Origin: Gilichinskyi gelida
Lineage (GTDB): Bacteria > Acidobacteriota > Thermoanaerobaculia > Gp7-AA8
Assembly (NCBI GenBank): GCA_038040385.1
Contig: JBBPII010000013.1
Location: 1 to 64,000 of the forward strand
Length of the DNA stretch: 64,000 nt
Direction of reading: 5' to 3'
The position numbers and the translations under genes were made by a program. Within the stretch, counting starts at the first letter, position 1; each line of letters begins with the position of its first letter. A model generated the notes under the pieces. It did not search any database. It saw only the letters and a list, made by a program, of their open reading frames with translations, and was not told where the DNA came from. Shown in pieces: positions 25,521-34,369 of this stretch.

Positions 25521-25533
25521 TCCAGGAGGAGTG

Positions 25534-26583
25534 ATGAGACCGACCGAGACCTCGATCACCACAGTGTTGTCCCTCGCCAGTGATGCCGCACTCCGGCGCC
25601 GCTTCATGGTCAGCGCCCAGCCGATGCGCGGCAATCTTCGCTTCGGCCTGACGTTGGAGCTGCTCGACAAGATGGCGGAGGAGACCGCCCTCGAGTATGT
25701 CCGGCGCTTCGATCCGAACGCGCGTGTGGTCACGGCGGCGATCGACAACATCCGCGTCCGCCGTCCCGCCGACGTGATGCGCGACCTCCGTTTCCTGGCG
25801 CGTGTGAACTATGTCGGGCGCACGTCGATGGAGGTCGGAATCCGGGTCGAGCAGGATGGCGACGTCGCGGGTCACATCGCCTCCTGCTATTTCACGATGG
25901 TGGCGCGAAGCGGGGAGCGGAGCATCGCCATTCCACCGCTCGAACCGGCGGACGCGCTCGAACGGCGCCGGCACGAGCGTGCCATCGCGCGGCGGCGACG
26001 CGCCCGCGCCGACGAAGAGAAGCTGCAGCAGCCGCCGACACGCGAGGAGTTCGAGATGCTGCACCGGCTGCACATGGAGCAGGAGGCCGACCAGTTCGAT
26101 GGGCTCCGCGTGAGCGAGCTCGGGACGAGCTCCTGGGACCGCGTTTACCCGGAGCAGGAAAACGTCCCGCACAAGATATTCGGCGGGTACCTCGTGCACC
26201 GCGCGTACGAAGTGGCGGCGATGCTTGCCGAGGAGCTGACGACGCACCGCGCAGTGGTCGCGGCCGTCAACCGCATCAACTTCAAGCAACCGGTGCGAAT
26301 CGGCGACAAGCTCCGCTTCGCAAGCCGGATCGTCTTCACCGGACGCACCTCGATCGGCGTGGAGACGAAGATCGAGCGTATCGCGCGCGGCGAGCAGGCC
26401 GTCCGCGACTTAACCAATGACTGCACCTTCACGTTCGTCCACGTCGACCAGGAGCTGCGGCCTCAGCGCGTGCCGCGTGTGTTTCCGGCGACCTACGATG
26501 AAGATGCGCGGTATCTCGCTGCGTTCCGGAGGAATCGGACCGATGCGGAGCTCAAGAGGGGTGTCGCCGTGGAGACGGTGTGA
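25534..26583 (+). CDS. Double-hotdog acyl-CoA thioesterase (ACOT/BACH-like)
   Basis: 349 residues. AGGAGG lies 5 bp before ATG 25534. Two hotdog domains: ~15-130 (GNLRFGLTLELLDKMAEETA; VRRPADVMRDLRF; FTMVAR) and ~205-325 (KIFGGYLVHRAYEVAAMLAEE; NRINFKQPVRIGDKLRF), joined by a charged helical linker (about 140-190). The layout matches cytosolic acyl-CoA hydrolases such as ACOT7/ACOT9. Placed behind an apparent branched-chain amino acid attenuator, so a branched acyl-CoA substrate is an attractive guess; the sequence itself does not show specificity. Confidence 0.85.
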   Translation: MRPTETSITTVLSLASDAALRRRFMVSAQPMRGNLRFGLTLELLDKMAEETALEYVRRFDPNARVVTAAIDNIRVRRPADVMRDLRFLARVNYVGRTSMEVGIRVEQDGDVAGHIASCYFTMVARSGERSIAIPPLEPADALERRRHERAIARRRRARADEEKLQQPPTREEFEMLHRLHMEQEADQFDGLRVSELGTSSWDRVYPEQENVPHKIFGGYLVHRAYEVAAMLAEELTTHRAVVAAVNRINFKQPVRIGDKLRFASRIVFTGRTSIGVETKIERIARGEQAVRDLTNDCTFTFVHVDQELRPQRVPRVFPATYDEDARYLAAFRRNRTDAELKRGVAVETV

Positions 26584-26662
26584 CCGGTTACCATCACTTC
26601 GATGATCTTCCGCGCGCCAGATGATCCGATGGCGATCCCCGACGCGTCGGCGACTTACGTCT

Positions 26663-27076
26663 TCAACCGATCGTGGCGCCCCGCACGACCGTGAGCGGCG
26701 TGAAAATCTCCGCCTGCAGCAGCCATCCCTGCGCGGTGTGGTGCCACTTCGCCGCGTAGACGCCGGCGAGCTCCATCGGGCCGTCGTTGGCCATGAGCGT
26801 CCCCGTCCACCGCCCATGCTCCTCGGCCATGCCCCACTCCTCGTTCACGTGGATCTCGTCCGGCGTCCGGCCGTAAGTGGCGGTGCTGTCGCGGTCGAAC
26901 ATGTCCGCCCAGCTCCTGACGCTGTCTTCCTTCCCGTTGCGCTGCATGCTGCGCGCGGTCACGACATGGTAGGAAGGGAGGAGGAACGCAGCGATGGCGT
27001 CGGGATCGCGGCGGGCGATGGCGTCGTTGAACGCGGCGCGTGCGGCGCGGATGGCTTGATCGATGTCGTTTGTCAT
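26663..27076 (-). CDS. SnoaL/DUF4440-like NTF2-fold protein
   Basis: 137 residues, no signal peptide. An NTF2-like cone: helix DQAIRAARAAFNDAIARRDPDAIAAFL, then HVVTARS, WADMF, EEWGMAEEHGRWTGTL and a closing W-H-x-x-x-G-W-L-L-Q-A-E strand pair. Proteins of this type bind or convert small hydrophobic molecules, or have no known role. Stands alone between two genes on the other strand. Confidence 0.75.
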   Translation of the reverse strand: MTNDIDQAIRAARAAFNDAIARRDPDAIAAFLLPSYHVVTARSMQRNGKEDSVRSWADMFDRDSTATYGRTPDEIHVNEEWGMAEEHGRWTGTLMANDGPMELAGVYAAKWHHTAQGWLLQAEIFTPLTVVRGATIG

Positions 27077-27134
27077 TCACGGCGATCATATCTATCCCCG
27101 CCGGCCATCCTGAGCATCGCCGCCATGAACGACA

Positions 27135-27638
27135 GTGCCGATTCAGGACGTGCGAAGATTGTTTGCGGTGGACAGCAACGCGTACGCTCGAAACATCGCA
27201 GCCGTGATTGCGGCCCTCATCGTCGCGTGGTTAGCGATGCAGCCGTTCAGCTGGATCAGCATGCGGTTTACCGAGGGGCGGACATTCGATGGAGTGGCAG
27301 GCGAACTTCTCATGCGCGCATTGCACGTACTCCCGTGGATCGCCGCCGCGATCGCTCTCGGCGCGATGGCGGCGATGACCGTTTCAACCTCTCATCCCAG
27401 GCGCTGGGCGCTCTCGCTCGGTCTCTTGATGACAGCGCTGTTCGGAGCCGCGATCCAATATCTCGCTCCGGATCTCATTGCTTGGTTGGAGACCATTGCC
27501 GAGATTCTCGTGACCGGCTGCATCGCCTCGGCAGCCTTCTGGCTCGGCCGGCGATGGAGAGGGCGCACCGGCGGCGCGCTCACAGCGACTTCAGGAACGC
27601 CAGCAGCCTCGCCCGATCCGCCTCGCTCAGCGCAGTGA
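27135..27638 (+). CDS. Small integral membrane protein, unknown
   Basis: 167 residues with four hydrophobic segments (about 20-38, 62-82, 90-110, 120-140) and a positively charged tail. The start is GTG 27135, or GTG 27150. The last ~60 bp overlap the end of the opposite di-heme gene, so the tail (GGALTATSGTPAASPDPP) may be read-through of a shortened gene. No family recognised. Confidence 0.5.
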   Translation: MPIQDVRRLFAVDSNAYARNIAAVIAALIVAWLAMQPFSWISMRFTEGRTFDGVAGELLMRALHVLPWIAAAIALGAMAAMTVSTSHPRRWALSLGLLMTALFGAAIQYLAPDLIAWLETIAEILVTGCIASAAFWLGRRWRGRTGGALTATSGTPAASPDPPRSAQ

Positions 27639-28776
27639 AGCGATCCCGCGACGCGCGAGCCTGACCGTCGTGAGCGGTGATGGCGTCTTCGAGGGTCTTG
27701 GCGCGCACGTCGTGAAGGAATGTCACCATCACGCGCAATCCCCACAGCGGCGCGGTGCGAATCTCCCGGCCAGTCGCGGAGCCTTGCTCGATGCCGTCGC
27801 CAAGCGCGCCCATGTCGTGGAGGAAGAAATCGGAGAACGGGTGGTACGTCACGCGATCGAGCGCTGGATTCGGATTGGATCCCGTCTGCAGCGTCGAGAC
27901 GTGGCACGCGTTGCAGCCGATGGCGTTGAAGACCTCCTCGCCGGCGATGGCGTCGGCGGTGATCGCGCCGCGCGGCGGGGCGGCGAGGAACGACTGGAAA
28001 TCCGTCAGCGCCTGCACGCCTGGCCCGATCTCGTTGAGGCCCGGCCGCGGATTGAACTGCAGCTCGGCGCAGTTTCCCGACGGGCAGTTCTCGTCCGGAA
28101 ATCCGGGATTGGTGATGCCCATTTCGTTCACCAGCGCGTCGCCGGAGAACTGGAAGAGCGTGGGGACTTGTGCCTTCCAGCCGAACTTCCCCATCGTCTG
28201 CATCCCAGCGGCGGCGTTGTCGACCATGTGCACGCGTCCCGCGGTGCCGTCGCCGCGCGCCGCCTGCTGCGCGGCGAGGGCAATGAACGTCGAGTCGGGC
28301 GTGGCGTCGACGAGTCCGAGGCCAAAGAGCGGCGTCGAACGCCGCAGCGTGACGATCGTCGCCTCGGGTGGAGCCACTTCCACCGCGAAGTCGTGCTCGA
28401 CGCCGTCAAACACGCTGATGGTCCGGACCTGCAGAAGCGAGCCGCCGAGCCGCGTCAGCGGATCGAAGTGGCCGTTGACCGTCGTGCCGATGCGCGTCAC
28501 CATCCGCTCGCTGCCCCCGCCCATGGCCGGAGCGAGGTGGCATTCGCCGCAGGTCCTGCTGTTGAAAAGCGGTCCCAATCCGCTCTCGACGGTCTCGAGC
28601 TGCTCGAAACGCAGTTTTCCGGCCTCGAATCGCGCGAGCAACGCCGGCGACAGTCCCGGGAGAGGCTCGCCGAAACGCAGCAGCCGAGGGATCAGGGCCA
28701 CGGCGCGCTGCCGTCCGGCGAACAGGGCAGGAGCGAGAAGAGCGCAGAGGACGGCAAATGGGAGTAGGCGCTTCAT
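27580..28776 (-). CDS. Di-heme oxidoreductase / thiol oxidoreductase-like cytochrome c
   Basis: 398 residues with signal peptide (LCALLAPALFA). Two c-type heme motifs: CGECH at 76-80 and CNACH near 303. Later ALDRVTYHPFSDFFLHDMG and GREIRTAPLWGLR are the conserved blocks of the DHOR family (periplasmic di-heme proteins related to MauG/CCP peroxidases). Redox partner unknown. A broken paralogue lies at 22014. Confidence 0.9.
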   Translation of the reverse strand: MKRLLPFAVLCALLAPALFAGRQRAVALIPRLLRFGEPLPGLSPALLARFEAGKLRFEQLETVESGLGPLFNSRTCGECHLAPAMGGGSERMVTRIGTTVNGHFDPLTRLGGSLLQVRTISVFDGVEHDFAVEVAPPEATIVTLRRSTPLFGLGLVDATPDSTFIALAAQQAARGDGTAGRVHMVDNAAAGMQTMGKFGWKAQVPTLFQFSGDALVNEMGITNPGFPDENCPSGNCAELQFNPRPGLNEIGPGVQALTDFQSFLAAPPRGAITADAIAGEEVFNAIGCNACHVSTLQTGSNPNPALDRVTYHPFSDFFLHDMGALGDGIEQGSATGREIRTAPLWGLRVMVTFLHDVRAKTLEDAITAHDGQARASRDRFTALSEADRARLLAFLKSL

Positions 28777-28895
28777 CCTAGGTTCGGGACTGATGGACTG
28801 GTAGGAGCTTTATAACCCGGCAGGCGTGGCGCGGCAACGTCCGCCCATCCATTCCCCTCCGAAGCGCGTACTCTCTACCGACGACGGAGGTCCGC

Positions 28896-30203
28896 ATGCC
28901 CCCCACCCTTCCCCCCGGAAGCACCGGCTTGCCGCTGGTCGGCGAGACGCTGACGTTCGCCAAGAATCCCTTCGGCTTCATCGACGAGCGCCTGGCGCGG
29001 CATGGCCGCATCTTCCGCTCCCGGCTCCTCGGCCGGAACGCGGTGATCATCTCCGGCCCCGAGGCGGCGGGGCGGTTCATCGACGGTAGCGTGGTGATGC
29101 GCGACGACTCCATGCCGCCGCACGTGCAGCAGCTCTTCGCCGGCCGCAGCCTCCCGCTGCTCGACGGCGACGCGCATCGCGAGCGCAAACGCGTCGTCAA
29201 CCAGGCCTTCACGCGCGCCGCGATCACCGACTACCTCCCGCAGATGCAGTCCAGCATCGAGACGGCGTTCAAGCGATGGGCGGGCGCGGGCGAGATTCGC
29301 TGGCTGGACGAGATGAAGCGGCTGTCGATCGAGGTGATCTGCTCCACGATCATGGGCCTGCCGCCCGGCAGCGCGATGGATGCGCTGCGCCGCGATTACG
29401 AGATTCTCCTCAACGGCTTCTCCACCCTGCCGATCAACATCCCCGGCACGCGCTACAACAAGGCGCTCAAGGCCCGCGACCGGATCATGGACGTCTTCCG
29501 CGCCACCGTCCGCGAGCGGCGGAAGGCGCCGACCAGCGACGGGCTCTCGCGCATCCTCGCCGCCGGCGGCGCGACCCTCGGCGATGAGGACGCGGCGCTC
29601 GAGCTCCACCACATCGTCATCGCCGGCTTCATCGTCTTCGGCGAGCTCGGCGCGACGGTCATGCAGCTCACCGAACATCCGGACGTGCGCCACACGCTGG
29701 CCGCGGAGATCGCGGCGAAGTCGCCGGGCGGCCCGCTGACGCTGGAGGCGCTGATGTCGATGCCCTACTTGCTGCAGGTGGTCAACGAGGTCAAGCGCCT
29801 CACGCCGATCATCCCCGGCGTCTTCGGCATCGCCAAGGACGGCTTCGAGCTCGAAGGGATGACCGTCCCCGCCGGCTGGATGATCATCTGGACCATCCGC
29901 CCCACGCACGTCGCGCACGGCGTCTACGACGACGCCGAGCGATTCGATCCCGATCGCTTCTCCGCCGCGCGCGCCGAAGACCGGCGGCACGAGCACGCCT
30001 TCGTGCCGCAGGGGGCGGGACCGGCCACCGGCCACCGCTGCCCGGGACTCGATTTCGCCACCTACTTCATGGAGGTCTTCACCGTCGTCCTGCTCCGCGG
30101 CTTCTCGTGGGAGCTGCCGCCGCAGAACCTCGACCTGGACTACAGCAAGGTGCCGCCGGAGCCGAAGGACGCTTTGAGAGCGAGGGTGCTACGACGTGAC
30201 TAG
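28896..30203 (+). CDS. Cytochrome P450 with CYP152-like heme loop
   Basis: 435 residues. ExxR is present in helix K (NEVKRLTP). The heme loop FVPQGAGPATGHRCPG contains the cysteine ligand C382 and has the longer PQGxG....GHRCPG form seen in CYP152 peroxygenases instead of the usual FGxGxHxCxG. Helix I reads VIAGFIVFGELG and lacks the acid-threonine pair that ordinary P450s use to activate O2. Together this suggests a peroxide-driven or otherwise atypical enzyme, but the Arg-Pro of true CYP152 helix I is not seen either. No ferredoxin or reductase gene nearby. Substrate unknown; fatty acid is a guess. Confidence 0.9.
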   Translation: MPPTLPPGSTGLPLVGETLTFAKNPFGFIDERLARHGRIFRSRLLGRNAVIISGPEAAGRFIDGSVVMRDDSMPPHVQQLFAGRSLPLLDGDAHRERKRVVNQAFTRAAITDYLPQMQSSIETAFKRWAGAGEIRWLDEMKRLSIEVICSTIMGLPPGSAMDALRRDYEILLNGFSTLPINIPGTRYNKALKARDRIMDVFRATVRERRKAPTSDGLSRILAAGGATLGDEDAALELHHIVIAGFIVFGELGATVMQLTEHPDVRHTLAAEIAAKSPGGPLTLEALMSMPYLLQVVNEVKRLTPIIPGVFGIAKDGFELEGMTVPAGWMIIWTIRPTHVAHGVYDDAERFDPDRFSAARAEDRRHEHAFVPQGAGPATGHRCPGLDFATYFMEVFTVVLLRGFSWELPPQNLDLDYSKVPPEPKDALRARVLRRD

Positions 30204-30305
30204 GGGAACGCCGGCGTCCTCGCCGGCTGGCCCGCAGGCGTCCGCGCCTGCGCGAGAGAGGCGGCGGGACGCCGCCTGGCCAGCCGCCGAGACGGCGGCG
30301 TTCCG
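30204..30305. repeat. Palindromic repeat family A, copy 1
   Basis: About 100 bp between P450 and VWA genes. Outer inverted ends GGAACGCCGGCGTC / GACGGCGGCGTTCC with inner arms CGCCGGCTGGCCCGCAGGCG and CGCCTGGCCAGCCGCCG. Further copies at 39117, 39675, 40770 and (shortened) 42007. Confidence 0.88.
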
Positions 30306-30310
30306 CTGCG

Positions 30311-32569
30311 TCACGGGGAGACCCTCACCCCGTCCACCGTAATCTCCACGTCCGGCGTCTTCCCCGCCGGCACGCCGGTGATGGTGAAGATGTACGTGCC
30401 GGTTTGACCGCGGTCGACCGGAGTCTCCGACGCCAGCTTGCCGGCGCTCTTCAACTTGAGCTTGACCGCTGCGCCGGGGCCGATGAAGTTGCCGAAGCGA
30501 TCGCGCGGGGTGACGGCGATGGAGACGATGCGGGGATCGGTGCGGGTGGTTTTGACCTCTGTCTTCGCCGGATCGGCCTTGGCCTTGACGAACTGCTCGA
30601 GGCGTTCCTCGCGATGGGTGTGGCCGGTGCGGGGATCGTTCCAGTCGAGCGTGGTCTCGAAGGCGTACGTTCCGGGGATCGATGTGTCGTCGAACGTCGT
30701 GGCGTAGACCCCGCGTCCCTGTTCCTTGAGCGTGATGGTGGCGACGTCCTTGGGAGCCGTTCGCCCGAGGGCGCCGGAGCGGATGAGCGCGTTCACCTTG
30801 CGGTTGTACGGCGTTTCCACCTCGCCCGACGGCGTCTTCACCGGCCCATTGACGCGATCGGGGACGCGCGCCTCATGAAGGATATTGCCCGCCGCCACGG
30901 GCGGGCGGGCGACGCGGACGCGAATGGCGTCGGCGGGCAGCCCGGTGAGCGGCTTGCCGTCCCACGACACCGTCGCGCGGATGCCCAGCCTGTCGCCGGT
31001 CCCGGCGTGGATCTGATCGAACGACAGCCGGTAGTCGAGGTGGCGCTCGAGGAAGAGCACATTGAGCGTGTACGGCACCGGCTCGTTGGAACCGTTGGAG
31101 CCGCGTTTCACGCGCACCTTCCACGTGCCGACGGCACCCGGTTTTAGGTCGAAGGTCTGAAAGGCGGCTTGGGGCGTCTTCGCCGACGATGTCGGCACCG
31201 CCGGACTCGCGGCGCCCGGCGGCAGAACTTCGAGCTCGAGCGCCTCGCGAGCCGGCGGCGCCCACTGCGCCATGAACACCACGCGTTGCGCGGAGCGGTC
31301 GACGTCGACCGCCAACCCGGCGGTGGGGCCCTTCCCCGTCAGCGTCCCGTGCTCCCTCTCCGCCAGCGAGGCGGTGTTGCCCTTGAGGATGGCCACCAGC
31401 GTCGAGGCGAAGACGTCGAACATCGTCGACGCGCTGACGGCGATGTACGACACGCCGGAGGTCTCGAACGACGTGTAGCGCAGCAGGTCTTCATCGACCT
31501 GCTCCGGCGCGCCGAAGCCGATGGTCTGAATGGGGATGAAGCGCTTGCGCAGCTCCTGCGGCAGTCCGCTCACCGGATCGAGCCCCAGGAAGCCGCTCGG
31601 CGTCGGCAGGATCAGCGGCGCGGTGTTCTGCATGCCATCGGTGGCGACGATGACCGTGAGGTCATTGTCCGGATCGGCCTTCCACTGCTTCATCGCCTCG
31701 TTGATGCCGCCGCCGATCGACGTCGCGCTGCCCGGATTGAGGCCCAACACGTTGCTGCTGACGGCGTCCCAGGCCGACCCGGCGCCGCGCTTCAGGAAAA
31801 AGTTCGCCGGGGGATCGGCGCCGGGCAGCGTCTGCGGGGTGACGGCGCTGTCGAAGAACACCACCCCCATCCGGTCGTTCGACCACTCCTCGCCCGTTGC
31901 CAGCGGTGCATCGATCTGCTGCCATCCGGTCACGAACGCCTGCACAGCCGATTTGAGGATCTCGTGCTTCTTCGGACCGGAAATGGCGCCCGGCGGAAAG
32001 TCGGACATGCTCCCCGACTTGTCGAGCACCAGCACCACGTCGTAGGTGTGCCGGCCGCGATTGGTCGCCACCAGCGCGGACGCCACGCCGTCGTCGACGG
32101 GCGTAAGCGTGGCCGGCGAGTCGCCGGTGTGCTTGGCGACCTGCGAGCACTCGGCCTCCGGCGCGGCGACGATGTAGGTCGAGATGCGGTAGTCGGTGAC
32201 GTCCTGCGCTCCGGCGAAGCGCATCGGGACGCTCTTCCCCACGGCGCTCCCGCCGGCGCAGAAGTCAGCGCCGAAGTTGGAGAGCGGCTGGTACGTGATC
32301 TTGACCTCGTTTCCGACGCCGCTCTCGAACTTGACCGTGTCGCCGCTACCCAAGTTCGTGCTGCCACCGAGGTTCAGCGTGGTCGAGCCGTTGACCACGA
32401 GCTGCGCGCCGGCCGGCGCGGCATTCAGCGTCAGCGTCACCAGCACCTTGCCGGTCTCCTGCTGCGCGTTGAAGCGCAGCGGGATGTCGAGGGTGAAGCT
32501 CTCGCTCGCGAGGGCCGCGGCCGCGAACAGGGAGACCAGAGCGCCGAGGACCGCCGTCTTTCGTTTCAT
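30311..32569 (-). CDS. Secreted VWA-domain protein
   Basis: 752 residues, signal peptide ~1-21 (FAAAALA). A von Willebrand A domain around 175-400 with the metal site DKSGSMS near 186 and TSIGGGINEAM further on. N-terminal part is beta-rich. C-terminal ~250 residues form two or three Ig/macroglobulin-like domains (FETTLDWNDPRTGHTHRE; VTPRDRFGNFIGPG). Probably a surface or periplasmic adhesion or assembly protein. Partner unknown. Confidence 0.85.
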   Translation of the reverse strand: MKRKTAVLGALVSLFAAAALASESFTLDIPLRFNAQQETGKVLVTLTLNAAPAGAQLVVNGSTTLNLGGSTNLGSGDTVKFESGVGNEVKITYQPLSNFGADFCAGGSAVGKSVPMRFAGAQDVTDYRISTYIVAAPEAECSQVAKHTGDSPATLTPVDDGVASALVATNRGRHTYDVVLVLDKSGSMSDFPPGAISGPKKHEILKSAVQAFVTGWQQIDAPLATGEEWSNDRMGVVFFDSAVTPQTLPGADPPANFFLKRGAGSAWDAVSSNVLGLNPGSATSIGGGINEAMKQWKADPDNDLTVIVATDGMQNTAPLILPTPSGFLGLDPVSGLPQELRKRFIPIQTIGFGAPEQVDEDLLRYTSFETSGVSYIAVSASTMFDVFASTLVAILKGNTASLAEREHGTLTGKGPTAGLAVDVDRSAQRVVFMAQWAPPAREALELEVLPPGAASPAVPTSSAKTPQAAFQTFDLKPGAVGTWKVRVKRGSNGSNEPVPYTLNVLFLERHLDYRLSFDQIHAGTGDRLGIRATVSWDGKPLTGLPADAIRVRVARPPVAAGNILHEARVPDRVNGPVKTPSGEVETPYNRKVNALIRSGALGRTAPKDVATITLKEQGRGVYATTFDDTSIPGTYAFETTLDWNDPRTGHTHREERLEQFVKAKADPAKTEVKTTRTDPRIVSIAVTPRDRFGNFIGPGAAVKLKLKSAGKLASETPVDRGQTGTYIFTITGVPAGKTPDVEITVDGVRVSP

Positions 32570-32611
32570 AAGGCCTGCGATCTTACCGGTACGCGCTAAG
32601 CTTTGGCGATC

Positions 32612-34369
32612 ATGACGCGACGACTGCTACTTCTCGTCACATTGGCCCTGCTCGCTGCGCGCCCGGGAGCGGGCGCGCCTACACAGGAGGTCGCGCGGCT
32701 TCACGCGCTCTTCGACCGGGCGTGGGAGACGCGGCTCCGCGAGAACCCGCTCTTCGCCACCTCGGCGGGCCGGCACGAATACAACGACCGCCTGCCGTCC
32801 GCGACGCCCGCGGACCTCGAGCGCCGCAACGCCCAGCGGAGGGCGAACCTCGCCGAGCTGGCCGCCATCGATCGCGCGAAACTGCCCGCCGCGGAAGTCG
32901 TGAACTACGACATGTTCCGCCAGGGCATCGAGAACTCCATCGCGTCGTACGAGCTGGGCGACTACCAGATTCCGTTCAACGCCGACTCCGGATTCCACAC
33001 CGGCTTCTCTCGCTTGCCGCAGGACGTGCCGCTGGCGACGGTCAAGGACTACGACAACTACATCAGCCGGCTGAAAGCCTGGCCGCGCTACGTTCGCGAG
33101 GAGATCGCGCTGATGCGCCTCGGTCTGGCGCGCGGCATGACCGTCCCGCGGGCGACGCTCGACGGCTACGACCACACCATCTCCGCGCACGTCGTCGACG
33201 ATGCGACGAAGAGCGTCTTCTGGCGCCCGTTCGAGAAGTTCCCGTCGTCGATCCCCGAGGCCGAGCGCGAACGGCTGCGGCGCGAAGGTCGCGCGGCGGT
33301 GATGGACGGCGCGGTGGCCGGCTACCGCGAATTCCTCGACTTCTTCGACAAGGAGTACCTCCCCGGCGCGCGCACGACGCTCGCCGCCTCGGCACTGCCG
33401 AACGGGCGCGCCTTCTACGCGCTCAAGATCCGCGAGTTCACCACGCTCGACCTCCAGCCGGAAGAGATCCACAAGATCGGCCTGGCCGAGGTGGAGCGGA
33501 TCGGCGCCGAGATGAACGCGGTAATGAAGAAGGTCGGCTTCCAGGGCGACTTCGCGGCGTTCCTGCAGTTCCTCCGCACCGACCCGCGCTTCTACGCCAA
33601 GACGCCCGACGAGCTCCTGTCCCGCGCCGCGTGGATCGCCAAACGGATGGACGGCAAGCTCCCCTCGCTGTTCAAGACTCTCCCGCGGCTGCCGTACACC
33701 GTCGAGGCGGTGCCGCCGGACATCGCGCCGAAATACACGAGCGGCCGCTATGTCGGCGCGCCGCAGGGAAGCACGCAGCCCGGCATCTATTGGGTGAACA
33801 TCTACAAGCTCGACAGCCGGCCGCTCTACAACCTCGAGGCGCTCACGCTGCACGAGTCCGTCCCCGGCCATCACCTGCAGGTCGCACTGAGCCGCGAGCT
33901 CGGCGACCTCCCGAACTTCCGCCGCTTCTCGTACATCTCCGCCTTCGGTGAAGGGTGGGGCCTGTACTGCGAGTGGCTCGGCCTCGAGGCCGGCTTCTAC
34001 ACCGATCCGTACAGCAATTTCGGACGGCTGACGTACGAGATGTGGCGCGCCTGCCGGCTGGTGGTCGACACCGGCATCCATTCGATGGGGTGGACGCGCC
34101 AGCAGGCCGTCGACTACATGGCCACCCGAACCGCCCTCCCCCTCCACGAAGTGCAGACGGAGATCGACCGCTACATCTCCTGGCCCGGCCAGGCGCTGGC
34201 GTACAAGCTGGGAGAGCTGAAGATCAAGGAGCTGCGCAAGCGCGCCGAGCGGGCGCTCGGTGCCCGCTTCGACGTCCGCGAATTCCACGACGTGGTCCTC
34301 GGCAGCGGCGCGGTGCCGCTCGGCGTGCTGGAAGGGAATGTGGATCGGTGGATCGCGGCGAAGCCATGA
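32612..34369 (+). CDS. DUF885 family secreted metallo-peptidase-like protein
   Basis: 585 residues from ATG 32612 with signal peptide (LLLLVTLALLAARPGAGA). HESVPGHHLQ at 414 onward is the HExxxGHH zinc motif of the DUF885 family, and GEGWGLYCEWLG supplies the later glutamate; both are as in M32/M3-like gluzincins. Family members are generally described as peptidases of unknown specificity. Heads a four-gene rightward run; its stop overlaps the next start (ATGA). Confidence 0.88.
   Translation: MTRRLLLLVTLALLAARPGAGAPTQEVARLHALFDRAWETRLRENPLFATSAGRHEYNDRLPSATPADLERRNAQRRANLAELAAIDRAKLPAAEVVNYDMFRQGIENSIASYELGDYQIPFNADSGFHTGFSRLPQDVPLATVKDYDNYISRLKAWPRYVREEIALMRLGLARGMTVPRATLDGYDHTISAHVVDDATKSVFWRPFEKFPSSIPEAERERLRREGRAAVMDGAVAGYREFLDFFDKEYLPGARTTLAASALPNGRAFYALKIREFTTLDLQPEEIHKIGLAEVERIGAEMNAVMKKVGFQGDFAAFLQFLRTDPRFYAKTPDELLSRAAWIAKRMDGKLPSLFKTLPRLPYTVEAVPPDIAPKYTSGRYVGAPQGSTQPGIYWVNIYKLDSRPLYNLEALTLHESVPGHHLQVALSRELGDLPNFRRFSYISAFGEGWGLYCEWLGLEAGFYTDPYSNFGRLTYEMWRACRLVVDTGIHSMGWTRQQAVDYMATRTALPLHEVQTEIDRYISWPGQALAYKLGELKIKELRKRAERALGARFDVREFHDVVLGSGAVPLGVLEGNVDRWIAAKP

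Noticed and set aside
25333..26289. Upstream extension of the M19 dipeptidase frame
   Set aside because: Runs backwards through the attenuator and thioesterase gene; a clean signal peptide begins at 25332.
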